From contig JAGVHJ010000510.1 in assembly GCA_020056645.1 (NCBI GenBank), forward strand, positions 1 to 7,915: 7,915 nucleotides of DNA. Direction: 5' to 3'. Below, piece after piece: positions 1 to 7,032 of the stretch (its first letter is position 1; every line of letters begins with the position of its first letter). The position numbers were made by a program, and so were the translations under genes. The notes under the pieces are model-generated. The model worked only from the letters and a program-made list of their open reading frames with translations. It was not told where the DNA came from and ran no database searches. This stretch comes from Desulfobacterales bacterium. Lineage in GTDB: Bacteria > Desulfobacterota > Desulfobacteria > Desulfobacterales > JAHIVH01.

Positions 1-3
1 CAT
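1..3 (-). CDS. Start codon of a minus-strand gene lying outside the window (partial)
   Basis: The first three bases are the complement of ATG, and a full-strength Shine-Dalgarno sequence (AAGGAGG on the minus strand, positions 16-10) sits six bases upstream. This is good evidence that a further minus-strand gene starts exactly at the window edge. Nothing of its product is visible, so no function can be given. The 224-base gap between it and the preceding gene makes it likely to have its own promoter. Confidence 0.6.
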
Positions 4-9
4 GGCCTG

Positions 10-16
10 CCTCCTT
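10..16 (-). promoter_or_regulatory. Strong Shine-Dalgarno for the gene starting at position 3
   Basis: The minus strand reads AAGGAGG followed by six bases and ATG. This near-perfect anti-16S match at optimal spacing is among the best ribosome binding sites in the window. It is the main reason for believing the edge ATG is a genuine start. Confidence 0.65.
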
Positions 17-147
17 TTTATTGGTTTTGTTTCGTTGTATGACAGGCTTTTATGAAAATTTCAAGAGGAAAATTATTTAACTAACGTTGTAGGGTTAGAA
101 TTTATGTAAGTCTTAAGTTTATGACTTTGATACCAAAATAACGTTTG

Positions 148-197
148 ATCGTATCCGGCGCCACCCTCTATTTAGCAATTATCTTCTCGGATACGAT
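148..197. repeat. Perfect 10-bp inverted repeat with a 30-base loop
   Basis: ATCGTATCCG (148-157) is matched exactly by its reverse complement CGGATACGAT (188-197), with 30 bases between. It lies in the AT-rich gap between the 101-residue hypothetical gene and the gene starting at the window edge. In the direction of transcription no T-run follows the stem directly; a short TTATTTT occurs only some eight bases later. It therefore resembles an operator or a long-loop RNA stem more than a classical intrinsic terminator, though weak termination activity is possible. Confidence 0.5.
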
Positions 198-227
198 TAC
201 CCTGACCGGTTGGGATATTGACGTGCA

Positions 228-533
228 TTAGCCGAATAAACGTTGTAAAAATGGTATTTTATCAGTTTCGGTGCGGGAGAGATAGTCCTCGCGCGATTGA
301 AAAATAACATAATGAATCACCGAATCCCACGCAATACCTGACTGCAAGTTTGAGACCCAGTCCATACCTTTCTCATCCATGGAGGGTATTCTTCCGGTCA
401 AAAATAGCCTGCCGCCATATTTGGCAAAAGAGACAAATTCCATTAAAATACCGTCTTGGATGCCTCTGGGGGCACCGGATGTGTAAAAAAGCACGAGCTT
501 GCCGGAGAAATCTGGTAATGCATTTTCAGACAT
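228..533 (-). CDS. Hypothetical protein, 101 aa, soluble, function unknown
   Basis: I do not recognise a named family. The protein is small and soluble, with no signal peptide or membrane helix. Short hydrophobic strands alternate with turns: KLVLFY (12-17), ILMEF (29-33), GRLFLTGRI (41-49) and SVIHYVIF (71-78). This suggests a compact mostly-beta fold. Trp59 and Trp69 flank a segment containing SNLQSGIAWDS, and a charged tail follows SREDYLSR. I chose the ATG at 533 because AAGGA lies five bases upstream. A 20-codon longer reading starting at 593 lacks a well-placed ribosome binding site. The gene follows gpmI on the same strand after 123 bases with no clear terminator between, so it may be the last cistron of the operon. 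Base composition is more AT-rich than the operon genes. Confidence 0.7.
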   Translation of the reverse strand: MSENALPDFSGKLVLFYTSGAPRGIQDGILMEFVSFAKYGGRLFLTGRIPSMDEKGMDWVSNLQSGIAWDSVIHYVIFQSREDYLSRTETDKIPFLQRLFG

Positions 534-636
534 AGAATTCCTTAAGGGCTTTCGAGAATAACGTTCGGAAGTCAGATAATGGCCGTCGGTCATGAGGGGT
601 TGCCATTCTCCTGTCTATCAACGCACCCGATGTCAT
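526..636 (-). CDS. Possible 36-codon leader or small ORF overlapping the hypothetical gene
   Basis: An ATG at 636 opens a 36-codon frame beginning MTSGALIDRR and ending LKEFYV. Its TGA (528-526) overlaps the start of the 101-residue gene by 8 bases. It begins 20 bases after the gpmI stop. No good Shine-Dalgarno precedes the first ATG, and an internal ATG at 606 has AGGAG only one base away, which is too close. The stop/start overlap is what a translationally coupled leader would look like, but it could equally be chance in a 123-base gap. Treat as speculative. Confidence 0.2.
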   Translation of the reverse strand: MTSGALIDRRMATPHDRRPLSDFRTLFSKALKEFYV

Positions 637-656
637 CCAAATCAATTCATAAAATC

Positions 657-2201
657 CTAAAGATCGATCAGCGACTCGCCCGTCATCTCGGCGGGTTTTT
701 CGATTCCCATGAGATGGAGCAGGGTAGGGGCGATGTCACCCAGTTTGCCCGGTTTCAGGTTTATCGTTTTCCGGGTGTCGTCCACCAGATAGAGGGGCAC
801 CTCATTTAAGGTGTGGGCCGTAAAGGGATCGCCGTTTTCATCGATCATCTTTTCCGAGTTGCCGTGGTCGGCGGTGATCACCAGGGCGCCTCCCATGGAG
901 AGCACCTTTGTGACGATCTCTCCCACGCACCGGTCCACGGTTTCGCACGCCTTGACCGCCGCCGCCATAACGCCGGTGTGGCCCACCATGTCCATATTGG
1001 CGAAGTTCAAGACAATCAGATCGTAGAGATTGGACGCGACGCGGCGGAGCACCTCATCGGCCACCTGGGGCGCGCTCATCTCGGGCTTCAGATCATAGGT
1101 GGCCACCTCGCGGGGGGAGGGGACCAGGCACCGGTCCTCGTTGGGAAAGGGTTTCTCTTCGCCGCCGTTGAAAAAATAGGTCACATGGGCGTACTTTTCG
1201 GTCTCGGCGATGCGGAGCTGGCGCAACCCATGGCCGCTGACAACCTCACCCAAAATTCCTTTTAGGGTCACCGGCTGAAAAGCCACCGGCAGGGTGAAGG
1301 TTTCGTCATAGCTGGTCATGCAGACATAATCGCATAAGGCCGGCGCTTTTTTCCTTTCGAAAAAGGAGAAGGCGCCAGATGTCAAGGCGCGGGTGATTTG
1401 GCGGGCCCGGTCGGAACGGAAATTGAAAAAAATGACGCCATCGGAATCGTTTATCGTGATGGCGGACGTTCCCGGAGTCTCAACGATGGCGACCGGTTTT
1501 ACGAATTCGTCGGTCTCTCCCCGCTGATACGCCTCGTGAATCGCCGTGAGAGGATCTTCATACACGGCCCCTTGCCCCAGGGTGTAAAGTTCATAGGCTT
1601 TCTGGGTTCTTTCCCACCGGGTGTCCCGGTCCATGGCGTAAAAGCGGCCGCAGATGGTCGCGATTTTTCCACACCCGATCTCGCCCATGGCTTCAAGCAG
1701 ACGCTTCATGTAACCTATGCCGCTGTCGGGTGGGGTGTCTCTTCCATCCAGAATCGCGTGGACAAATACCTGCTTCAAGCCCTCTTTTTTCGCCATGCGG
1801 AGCAGGGCTATAAGATGGTCGAGCTGGCTGTGGACGCCGCCGTCCGAGAGAAGTCCCATGAGATGGAGCGACGATCCCTGTTTCAGAACCTGTCCCATGA
1901 TTTTTTTAAAGGCCGGATTGTCGAAAAAGGAGCCTTCCTCAATGGCCATGTTGATCCGCACAAGGTCCTGGTAGACGATTCTGCCCGCGCCGATATTCAG
2001 ATGGCCCACCTCGGAGTTTCCCATGATCCCTTCAGGAAGTCCCACCGACTTTCCAAAACAGGTGAGCCGGGTGGTTGGGTAGGTCTGCTGGAGCCGGTCA
2101 AGGTTGGGGGTATGAGCTGTTTTAACGGCGTTACCACGGGTCTCCGCGTTGATGCCCCAGCCATCCAGTATCATCAGCATGAGTGGTTTTTTTCTTTCCA
2201 T
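657..2201 (-). CDS. gpmI: 2,3-bisphosphoglycerate-independent phosphoglycerate mutase
   Basis: Interconverts 3-phosphoglycerate and 2-phosphoglycerate in cytosolic glycolysis and gluconeogenesis through a phosphoserine intermediate, with two Mn2+ ions. The 514-residue length is typical of the family. Metal and catalytic residues are all present: Asp13 in LDGWG, the catalytic Ser63 in GNSEVGHLNIGAGR (61-74), His124 in GGVHS, DGRD (152-155), FRSDRAR (261-267), Lys336 in TEKYAHVTYF, Asp404 and His408 in NMDMVGH, Asp445-His446 in TADHGN, and His463 in TAHT. The alkaline-phosphatase-like metal domain is split around the inserted transferase domain, as expected. The ATG at 2201 follows AGGAG, which overlaps the TAG of rsfS; the two genes are 12 bases apart, so they are probably translated together. 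The end is natural, with no truncation. Confidence 0.98.
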   Translation of the reverse strand: MERKKPLMLMILDGWGINAETRGNAVKTAHTPNLDRLQQTYPTTRLTCFGKSVGLPEGIMGNSEVGHLNIGAGRIVYQDLVRINMAIEEGSFFDNPAFKKIMGQVLKQGSSLHLMGLLSDGGVHSQLDHLIALLRMAKKEGLKQVFVHAILDGRDTPPDSGIGYMKRLLEAMGEIGCGKIATICGRFYAMDRDTRWERTQKAYELYTLGQGAVYEDPLTAIHEAYQRGETDEFVKPVAIVETPGTSAITINDSDGVIFFNFRSDRARQITRALTSGAFSFFERKKAPALCDYVCMTSYDETFTLPVAFQPVTLKGILGEVVSGHGLRQLRIAETEKYAHVTYFFNGGEEKPFPNEDRCLVPSPREVATYDLKPEMSAPQVADEVLRRVASNLYDLIVLNFANMDMVGHTGVMAAAVKACETVDRCVGEIVTKVLSMGGALVITADHGNSEKMIDENGDPFTAHTLNEVPLYLVDDTRKTINLKPGKLGDIAPTLLHLMGIEKPAEMTGESLIDL

Positions 2202-2213
2202 CGTTCAACTCTC

Positions 2214-2594
2214 CTATCGTGTGCTCCGGATCGCTTGTGATCCGGGCTCTTCATTAAACTCCAGGCGTTTTGCGTCTCTCCAGAAGCCTTCCAGGTCGAA
2301 AAATTTTCGTACATCCTCATAAAAGATGTGGATGATCACATGGCCGTAGTCCAAGAGAACCCACTCGCCCTCCCTCAACCCTTCCACACCCAGGGGTTTG
2401 ATGAGGCGTTTTCGAAGTTCTCTTCTCACATGCTCGCCGATGGCCGAAACCTGTCTCATGGAGTGGGCGCTTGCGATGATCAATAGATCCGTGTAGGAGG
2501 TCAATCCCCTCAGATCGAGGAGAACCACGTTTTCCGCCTTTTTCGCCGTGACCGATTGGATGTAAGGTAAAACCGATTGTTCAAACGTTTCCAT
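2214..2594 (-). CDS. rsfS: Ribosomal silencing factor RsfS (Iojap/DUF143 family)
   Basis: Family members bind L14 on the free 50S subunit and block joining with 30S, lowering translation in starvation or stationary phase. The 126-residue protein carries the family landmarks: the AENVVLLDLRGLT strand with Asp27 and Arg29, the TDLLIIASAHSMRQVSAIGEHV core (35-56), and the GEWVLLDYGHVIIHIFYEDVRKFFDLEGFW block (76-105). About 20 charged residues follow as a non-conserved tail. The ATG at 2594 shares its A with the TAA of nadD (TAATG). AAAGGG, about a dozen bases upstream, is a modest ribosome site, so reinitiation after nadD is likely. rsfS next to nadD is a widespread arrangement. No gene lies between rsfS and gpmI. 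Confidence 0.95.
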   Translation of the reverse strand: METFEQSVLPYIQSVTAKKAENVVLLDLRGLTSYTDLLIIASAHSMRQVSAIGEHVRRELRKRLIKPLGVEGLREGEWVLLDYGHVIIHIFYEDVRKFFDLEGFWRDAKRLEFNEEPGSQAIRSTR

Positions 2595-3301
2595 TATAGA
2601 TAAAGCCCTTTTTCTTTAATAAAGTCCGCCACAGAGTCCGGCACCAGATAGCGGATAGATTTCCCTTGCTGGATGAGCGCCCTGATCCGGGTCGATGAGA
2701 TATCGAGCGGCGTCACTTCCCGCACAAGAACCGGTGGGCTTGACGGATGGTCAAACCGCAGGGGTTCAGTTGAAGCCCGGTATTCCGGTGAGATCCGGTC
2801 TTTCAGAAAGGCCGGCACCGCTCCCAGGGCGCTTCCGTGATTTCCATCGCATTTTCCTGGACGGCTCATCACCACAACGGGAACCAGTTTTAGAAGCGCC
2901 ATGTAGTCCCGCCAGGTGCAAATATCCAGGAAGGCGTCTTGCCCCATGATCAGATAGAGCTCATCCAGGGGAGCGGACCGTTCTTTATAGTGCCTGACCG
3001 TGTCGATGGAATAGGATGGTCCTTTCCGTCTGATCTCCACATCGGATGGAATGAAGGCCTCGTTGCCGGAGAGGGCGAGGATGAGCATGGACATCCGGTC
3101 CGACGCGCTGGCCACGGCCCCGTGGGGTTTATGGGGAGGAATCGCGGAAGGAATGATGATCAGCTGATCGAGGAAAAGCGATTCCCAAATCTCGACCATG
3201 GCGCGCAAATGACCGATGTGGACCGGATTGAAGGTGCCGCCGAACAGGCCGATCCTTAAGGGCCGGTTATCTCCACTCCCTCGGGACTCCTTTTTCTCCA
3301 T
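2594..3301 (-). CDS. nadD: Nicotinate-nucleotide adenylyltransferase
   Basis: Transfers AMP from ATP to nicotinate mononucleotide, giving deamido-NAD+ in the de novo and salvage NAD pathways. It belongs to the nucleotidyltransferase HxGH superfamily. Key motifs are GGTFNPVHIGHL (21-32, with HIGH at 28-31), PPHK (55-58) and the C-terminal ISSTRIR (201-207), all intact. At 235 residues it is somewhat longer than many NadD proteins. The extra length comes from a charged N-terminal leader of about 13 residues and a loose segment between the MSRPGK strand and the final motif. The ATG at 3301 is the only plausible start; GGGAGAAGAG upstream overlaps the proA stop codon (TAGGGAG). There are 18 bases to proA and a one-base overlap with rsfS. 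Confidence 0.97.
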   Translation of the reverse strand: MEKKESRGSGDNRPLRIGLFGGTFNPVHIGHLRAMVEIWESLFLDQLIIIPSAIPPHKPHGAVASASDRMSMLILALSGNEAFIPSDVEIRRKGPSYSIDTVRHYKERSAPLDELYLIMGQDAFLDICTWRDYMALLKLVPVVVMSRPGKCDGNHGSALGAVPAFLKDRISPEYRASTEPLRFDHPSSPPVLVREVTPLDISSTRIRALIQQGKSIRYLVPDSVADFIKEKGLYL

Positions 3302-3319
3302 CGGTTTCTTCTCTTCTCC

Positions 3320-4576
3320 CTAAGACCTCACCTGGCCGTCTCCCATGACCACGAACTTGGTGGTGGTCAATTCATCAAGCCCCATGGGGCCAAAGGCGTG
3401 GAGTTTGGATGTGCTGATGCCGATTTCCGCGCCAAGCCCCAGTTGCCCGCCGTCGTTGAACCGGGTGCTCGCGTTCACCAGAACCACCGAAGAGTCCACC
3501 TGTCTAAGGAAGCGTCTCGCCCGTTCATAATCGGAGGTGACGATGGACTCTGTGTGATTCGACCCATATTTCGCCATGTGGGCGATCGCTTCATCCATGC
3601 TCTCGACCACCTTGACCGCCAGGATCAGGTCTAGATACTCCTCGCGCCAGTCCTGCTCAACGGCCTGTTTGACGCCGGGGAGAATGGCCGCTGTTTTTTC
3701 GCAGCCTCTCAGTTCTACGCCCGCATTCTGTAGTTGGATAGCCGCTCGCGGCAGGAACTGGGTGGCGACGGCCCGATGCACGAGGAGCGTTTCCATGGCG
3801 TTGCAGACGCCTGGGCGCTGAACCTTGGCGTTCATGGAAATATCGATCGCCATCTGGATGTCGGCCCCCTCATCCACATAGACATGGCAGACCCCCTTGT
3901 AGTGTTTCAACACGGGAATCTTGGAATGGTTCACCACGAACCGGATCAGGCTTTCGCCACCCCTGGGGATAATGAGATCAATCCACTCCTCCTGCTGGAG
4001 AAGGATCGTCACCGCTTCCCGGTCCCGCACAGGGACGATTTGGGCCGCGTGGGGAGGAAGGCCGGCTTCCAGGAGCGACTCGCTGATAATTCGAGAGAGG
4101 GCCTGGTTGGAGTGGAACGATTCCGAGCCGCCCCGGAGAATCACCGAATTGCCGGATTTGAGGCAAAGGCCCGCCGCGTCGATGGTGACGTTGGGACGGG
4201 ACTCATAGATCATGCAGATGACACCCAGTGGAATCCGCATCCGGGAGACCTGAAGACCATTGGGGCGGCTCCAGGTCCGGGTGATCTCTCCCACCGGATC
4301 GGGCAGGGTCGCCACATATTGAAGGCCTTCGATCATGGAGAGAAGGGTCGCCTCTTTCAAGGCGAGCCGATCGATCATGGCCTCCGACAACCCTTTTTCA
4401 CGGGCATAGAGAAGATCCTTCCCGTTTTCCGCCTTGAGAATCTCTTTCTCTCGCTCCAGTTTGGAAGCGATCTTCAATAGGGTTTCGTTCTTTTTCGAAG
4501 TATCGCATGTGGCCATTTGAAACGCGGCGGCTCGGGCGTTTTTGGCTATCTCCATTATTTGTGCATCGAGTGTCAT
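3320..4576 (-). CDS. proA: Glutamate-5-semialdehyde dehydrogenase (gamma-glutamyl phosphate reductase)
   Basis: Second step of proline synthesis: NADPH-dependent reduction of gamma-glutamyl phosphate to glutamate-5-semialdehyde, which cyclises to pyrroline-5-carboxylate. It is a 418-residue member of the aldehyde dehydrogenase fold. Visible motifs are YESRPNVTIDAA (124-135), the nucleotide-binding ILRGGSES, IIPRGGESLI (202-211), the catalytic Cys258 in RPGVCNAMET (254-263), and the C-terminal NASTRFNDGGQLG and GAEIGISTSKLHAFGPMG blocks. The ATG at 4576 overlaps the proB stop by four bases (ATGA), with GGGAGG upstream inside proB. The two enzymes are expected to work together, because gamma-glutamyl phosphate is labile, and coupled translation fits that. 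Confidence 0.98.
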   Translation of the reverse strand: MTLDAQIMEIAKNARAAAFQMATCDTSKKNETLLKIASKLEREKEILKAENGKDLLYAREKGLSEAMIDRLALKEATLLSMIEGLQYVATLPDPVGEITRTWSRPNGLQVSRMRIPLGVICMIYESRPNVTIDAAGLCLKSGNSVILRGGSESFHSNQALSRIISESLLEAGLPPHAAQIVPVRDREAVTILLQQEEWIDLIIPRGGESLIRFVVNHSKIPVLKHYKGVCHVYVDEGADIQMAIDISMNAKVQRPGVCNAMETLLVHRAVATQFLPRAAIQLQNAGVELRGCEKTAAILPGVKQAVEQDWREEYLDLILAVKVVESMDEAIAHMAKYGSNHTESIVTSDYERARRFLRQVDSSVVLVNASTRFNDGGQLGLGAEIGISTSKLHAFGPMGLDELTTTKFVVMGDGQVRS

Positions 4577-5754
4577 GGTTCTTTTTTTCCTCCCTGTGGC
4601 GCAACCGTTTCCGGTTTGACTGTCAATACAAGATTGTCCCTGTGAACCACCTCGTCGTAGGGCTTTGAACCCAAAACATGGGCGATGGCGGCGGATTTTA
4701 ATCCTTTAATCCGGTCGATATCGGCTGAATTATAATTCACGAGGCCCACCCCCAGCCGAGCGCCGGATAGAGAGAAGAACTCGACCGGGTCACCCACGTT
4801 AAACCTGCCTGTAACCTGTTTGACTCCGATTGGCAAGAGGCTTTTTCCTTGCATGGAAAGCGCGTTTGAGGCGCCTTCGTCTATCATCAGCTGGCCTTTT
4901 GGTTTGAGATTGAAGGCGATCCAGCATTTCCGGCTATTCATCTTCTCTTTTCCCGGGGCGAAGAAGGTGCCAAGCTCTTCTCCGGCGAAGAGATCAAGAA
5001 GAACGTTCTCCCGCGCGCCGTTGGTGATGATCATGGGAATACCGGCCGCAGTCACCTTCCGGGCCGCCGTGATTTTGGTGAGCATGCCTCCGGTTCCCAG
5101 TGTTCCGGGAAGGCCGATGGCGATAGCCTCGGTGGCGGCGTCGATTTCGGTCACCACGGGGATGAGGACCGCGTCCTTTTCCGTCTTGGGATTCTTGGTA
5201 TAGAGGCCATCGATATCGGTCAGGTTGATCAGAAGATCCGCATCGAGCAGAAGGGCGATGGCGGCGGAGAGGTTATCGTTGTCTCCCACCTTGATTTCCG
5301 CGGTAACCACCGTATCGTTTTCATTGATAATGGGAAGAACATTCCACGAGACAAGGGTATTCAAGGTGTTCCGGGCGTTCAGATAGCGCACCCTGCTCGA
5401 AAGATCCTCCGCGGTGAGGAGTATCTGGGCCACCTTTTTCCCGAACCGGTCAAACATCTTCTCATATTCGAGAATGAGCCCGGCCTGACCGATGGCGGCG
5501 ATGGCCTGCCGTTTGGGAATCTCGTCGGGCCGTTTGGAAAAACCCATTTTCCGTATACCGGTGGCCATGGCTCCAGATGAGACCAGGATCACTTCGACTC
5601 CGGTCTCCATGAGACGGCAGATCTGGCGGCTTACCGATTCGACCACCTTGAGGTTCAGGCCCGATTCTTTTGTAAGCACACCGCTTCCGATTTTGACGAC
5701 CACACGTTCGACGGTGCTGAAAAAATCTTTTCTATGGAGTCTCTTCAGATTCAT
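4573..5754 (-). CDS. proB: Glutamate 5-kinase with C-terminal PUA domain
   Basis: First, committed step of proline synthesis: ATP-dependent phosphorylation of glutamate to gamma-glutamyl phosphate. The enzyme is generally feedback-inhibited by proline. Numbered from the ATG at 5754 (393 residues), the amino acid kinase domain shows VVKIGSGVL (19-27), SSGAMATG (59-66), INENDTV (143-149), GDNDNLSA (157-164), LTDIDGLY (178-185) and GTGGMLTK (220-227). A PUA domain follows at roughly 280-361, giving the long two-domain form. An in-frame TTG at 5766 would add MKPS, but it has no spaced Shine-Dalgarno and is less likely. With the ATG, the gene overlaps the 3' end of obgE by 23 bases. No strong ribosome site is visible, so it may depend on translation of obgE. 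Confidence 0.97.
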   Translation of the reverse strand: MNLKRLHRKDFFSTVERVVVKIGSGVLTKESGLNLKVVESVSRQICRLMETGVEVILVSSGAMATGIRKMGFSKRPDEIPKRQAIAAIGQAGLILEYEKMFDRFGKKVAQILLTAEDLSSRVRYLNARNTLNTLVSWNVLPIINENDTVVTAEIKVGDNDNLSAAIALLLDADLLINLTDIDGLYTKNPKTEKDAVLIPVVTEIDAATEAIAIGLPGTLGTGGMLTKITAARKVTAAGIPMIITNGARENVLLDLFAGEELGTFFAPGKEKMNSRKCWIAFNLKPKGQLMIDEGASNALSMQGKSLLPIGVKQVTGRFNVGDPVEFFSLSGARLGVGLVNYNSADIDRIKGLKSAAIAHVLGSKPYDEVVHRDNLVLTVKPETVAPQGGKKEP

Positions 5755-6757
5755 GGAGGGTTTCAACTCTCTGCGCCACTCTTTTCTTCAAGTGATCGAT
5801 TCCTTCGGTGGTGGCCGCTGAAATCAGAAGCACTTCCAGATCGCTCTCTTTTGCGAGGGCCGCGATAAATAATTGGGCGTTTTCCCTGGCCTCCGGCAGG
5901 TCGATTTTGTTCAGCGCCACCATCCGGGGTTTGTTTTGCATGGTCTCGCTGTAGAGAGAGATCTCTTTCTCGATGGTCCGGTAGGCTTGTAGGGGATCTG
6001 CTTCATCAATGGCCCCGGCGTCGACCAGATGGAGAAGAAGCCGGGTTCGTTCGATATGCTTAAGAAACCGGATGCCGAGTCCAGCCCCCTGATGGGCTCC
6101 TTCGATGAGTCCGGGGATGTCTGCGACCGCAAAGGGTTCTCCCCATCCGGCGTTGACCATCCCAATATTGGGGGTCAGCGTTGTAAAGGGGTAGTCTGCG
6201 ATTTTGGGACGCGCCGATGATAAAACACTAATCAAGGTGGATTTACCGGCATTGGGAAGACCGATAATGCCCACATCGGCAATCAGTTTGAGTTCGAGTT
6301 TTAAGGTGAATTTTTGACCAGGCTCCCCTGGTTGGGCGAATCTGGGAGCCCTGTGGGTCGAGGTTGCGAAGTGTTTGTTTCCCTTGCCGCCTCTTCCCCC
6401 TTTGGCGACTACGATGCTCTGACCCTCTTCGGTGAAGTCGCCGACCACCTCTCCGGTGTCAAGATCAAACACGACCGTGCCCCGGGGGATCTCAATGATG
6501 ACCGGTTCACCATTACGGCCATGTTTCTGACTTCCTTCGCCGTGGCCGCCGTTTTTAGCCTTAAAAAGCTTTTCAAAACGGAACGGGTAGAGAGTCCTGC
6601 TGCGGGAGGATGTCTTTAATATGACATCCCCGCCCTCTCCCCCGTCTCCACCATCTGGTCCGCCCCGTTCGACAAAACGCTCACGTCTGAAACTGACGCA
6701 GCCTCTGCCGCCATTACCGGACTGAACCGTGACAGTTGCTTCATCAACAAATTTCAC
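5732..6757 (-). CDS. obgE: Obg family GTPase (CgtA)
   Basis: Essential GTPase that binds the 50S subunit, helps late ribosome assembly, and in several bacteria responds to ppGpp. It has 341 residues. The glycine-rich Obg domain occupies 1-158 (NGGRGCVSFRRERFVERGGP, GGDGG, GGHG, GGRGGKGN). The G domain follows with G1 GLPNAGKST (166-174), G2 PFTTLTPN (190-197), G3 DIPG (213-216), G4 NKID (283-286) and G5 SAA (313-315). There is no C-terminal OCT domain, and the acidic ESEE tail ends the protein. The start is GTG at 6757, overlapping the rpmA stop as GTGA. There is no recognisable Shine-Dalgarno, which points to coupling with rpmA. The rplU-rpmA-obgE order is one of the most conserved in bacteria. 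Confidence 0.98.
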   Translation of the reverse strand: MKFVDEATVTVQSGNGGRGCVSFRRERFVERGGPDGGDGGEGGDVILKTSSRSRTLYPFRFEKLFKAKNGGHGEGSQKHGRNGEPVIIEIPRGTVVFDLDTGEVVGDFTEEGQSIVVAKGGRGGKGNKHFATSTHRAPRFAQPGEPGQKFTLKLELKLIADVGIIGLPNAGKSTLISVLSSARPKIADYPFTTLTPNIGMVNAGWGEPFAVADIPGLIEGAHQGAGLGIRFLKHIERTRLLLHLVDAGAIDEADPLQAYRTIEKEISLYSETMQNKPRMVALNKIDLPEARENAQLFIAALAKESDLEVLLISAATTEGIDHLKKRVAQRVETLHESEETP

Positions 6758-7008
6758 GCTGCATAAACGCTGACTTTTTTATGGCTGCGTCCCTTCCGTT
6801 CGTAGGCGACCACGCCGTCGATCAGGGCGAAGATGGTATAATCTTTTCCGAGACCCACGTTGTTTCCGGGATGAATTTTGGTTCCTACCTGACGAATGAG
6901 AATGCTTCCGGCCGTAACCTTCTCGCCGCCATATTTTTTGACGCCTCGTCTTTGACCGGCGCTGTCGCGGCCATTTCGTGTGCTTCCACCCGCTTTTTTA
7001 TGTGCCAT
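6754..7008 (-). CDS. rpmA: 50S ribosomal protein L27
   Basis: L27 is a 50S protein whose N-terminus reaches the peptidyl-transferase centre. The 84-residue product starts MAHKKAGGSTRNGRDS and contains FALIDGVVAYERKG and the C-terminal KKVSV, all typical. There is no cleavable N-terminal extension of the kind found in Firmicutes. The loop reads RQVGTKIHPGNNVG (39-52), where many homologues have RQRGTKFH; the fold signature is otherwise kept. AGGAG eight bases before the ATG is a good ribosome site. It lies 24 bases downstream of rplU and overlaps obgE by four bases. Confidence 0.98.
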   Translation of the reverse strand: MAHKKAGGSTRNGRDSAGQRRGVKKYGGEKVTAGSILIRQVGTKIHPGNNVGLGKDYTIFALIDGVVAYERKGRSHKKVSVYAA

Positions 7009-7032
7009 ATCAAAACTCCTTCAATAATCGAA

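Noticed and set aside
84..101. Small inverted repeat CTAAC/GTTAG in the intergenic gap
   Set aside because: Only five paired bases with an eight-base loop in AT-rich DNA; expected by chance.
228..593. 20-residue N-terminal extension of the hypothetical protein (ATG at 593)
   Set aside because: The nearest AGGAG is 14 bases upstream, too far. The ATG at 533 has a better placed AAGGA, so the shorter form was preferred.
671..702. Terminator-like stem (CTCGCC/GGCGGG then TTTTT) on the plus strand
   Set aside because: It falls inside the gpmI coding end, includes a G-U pair, has a nine-base loop, and faces the direction in which no gene is transcribed. Most likely coincidental.
1398..2240. 280-codon open frame on the plus strand
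   Set aside because: It lies fully antisense to gpmI, whose catalytic motifs are all intact. The frame is a by-product of codon bias, and its translation shows no recognisable domain.
3734..4480. 248-codon open frame on the plus strand
   Set aside because: Antisense to proA, with no family signature. Same explanation as the frame opposite gpmI.
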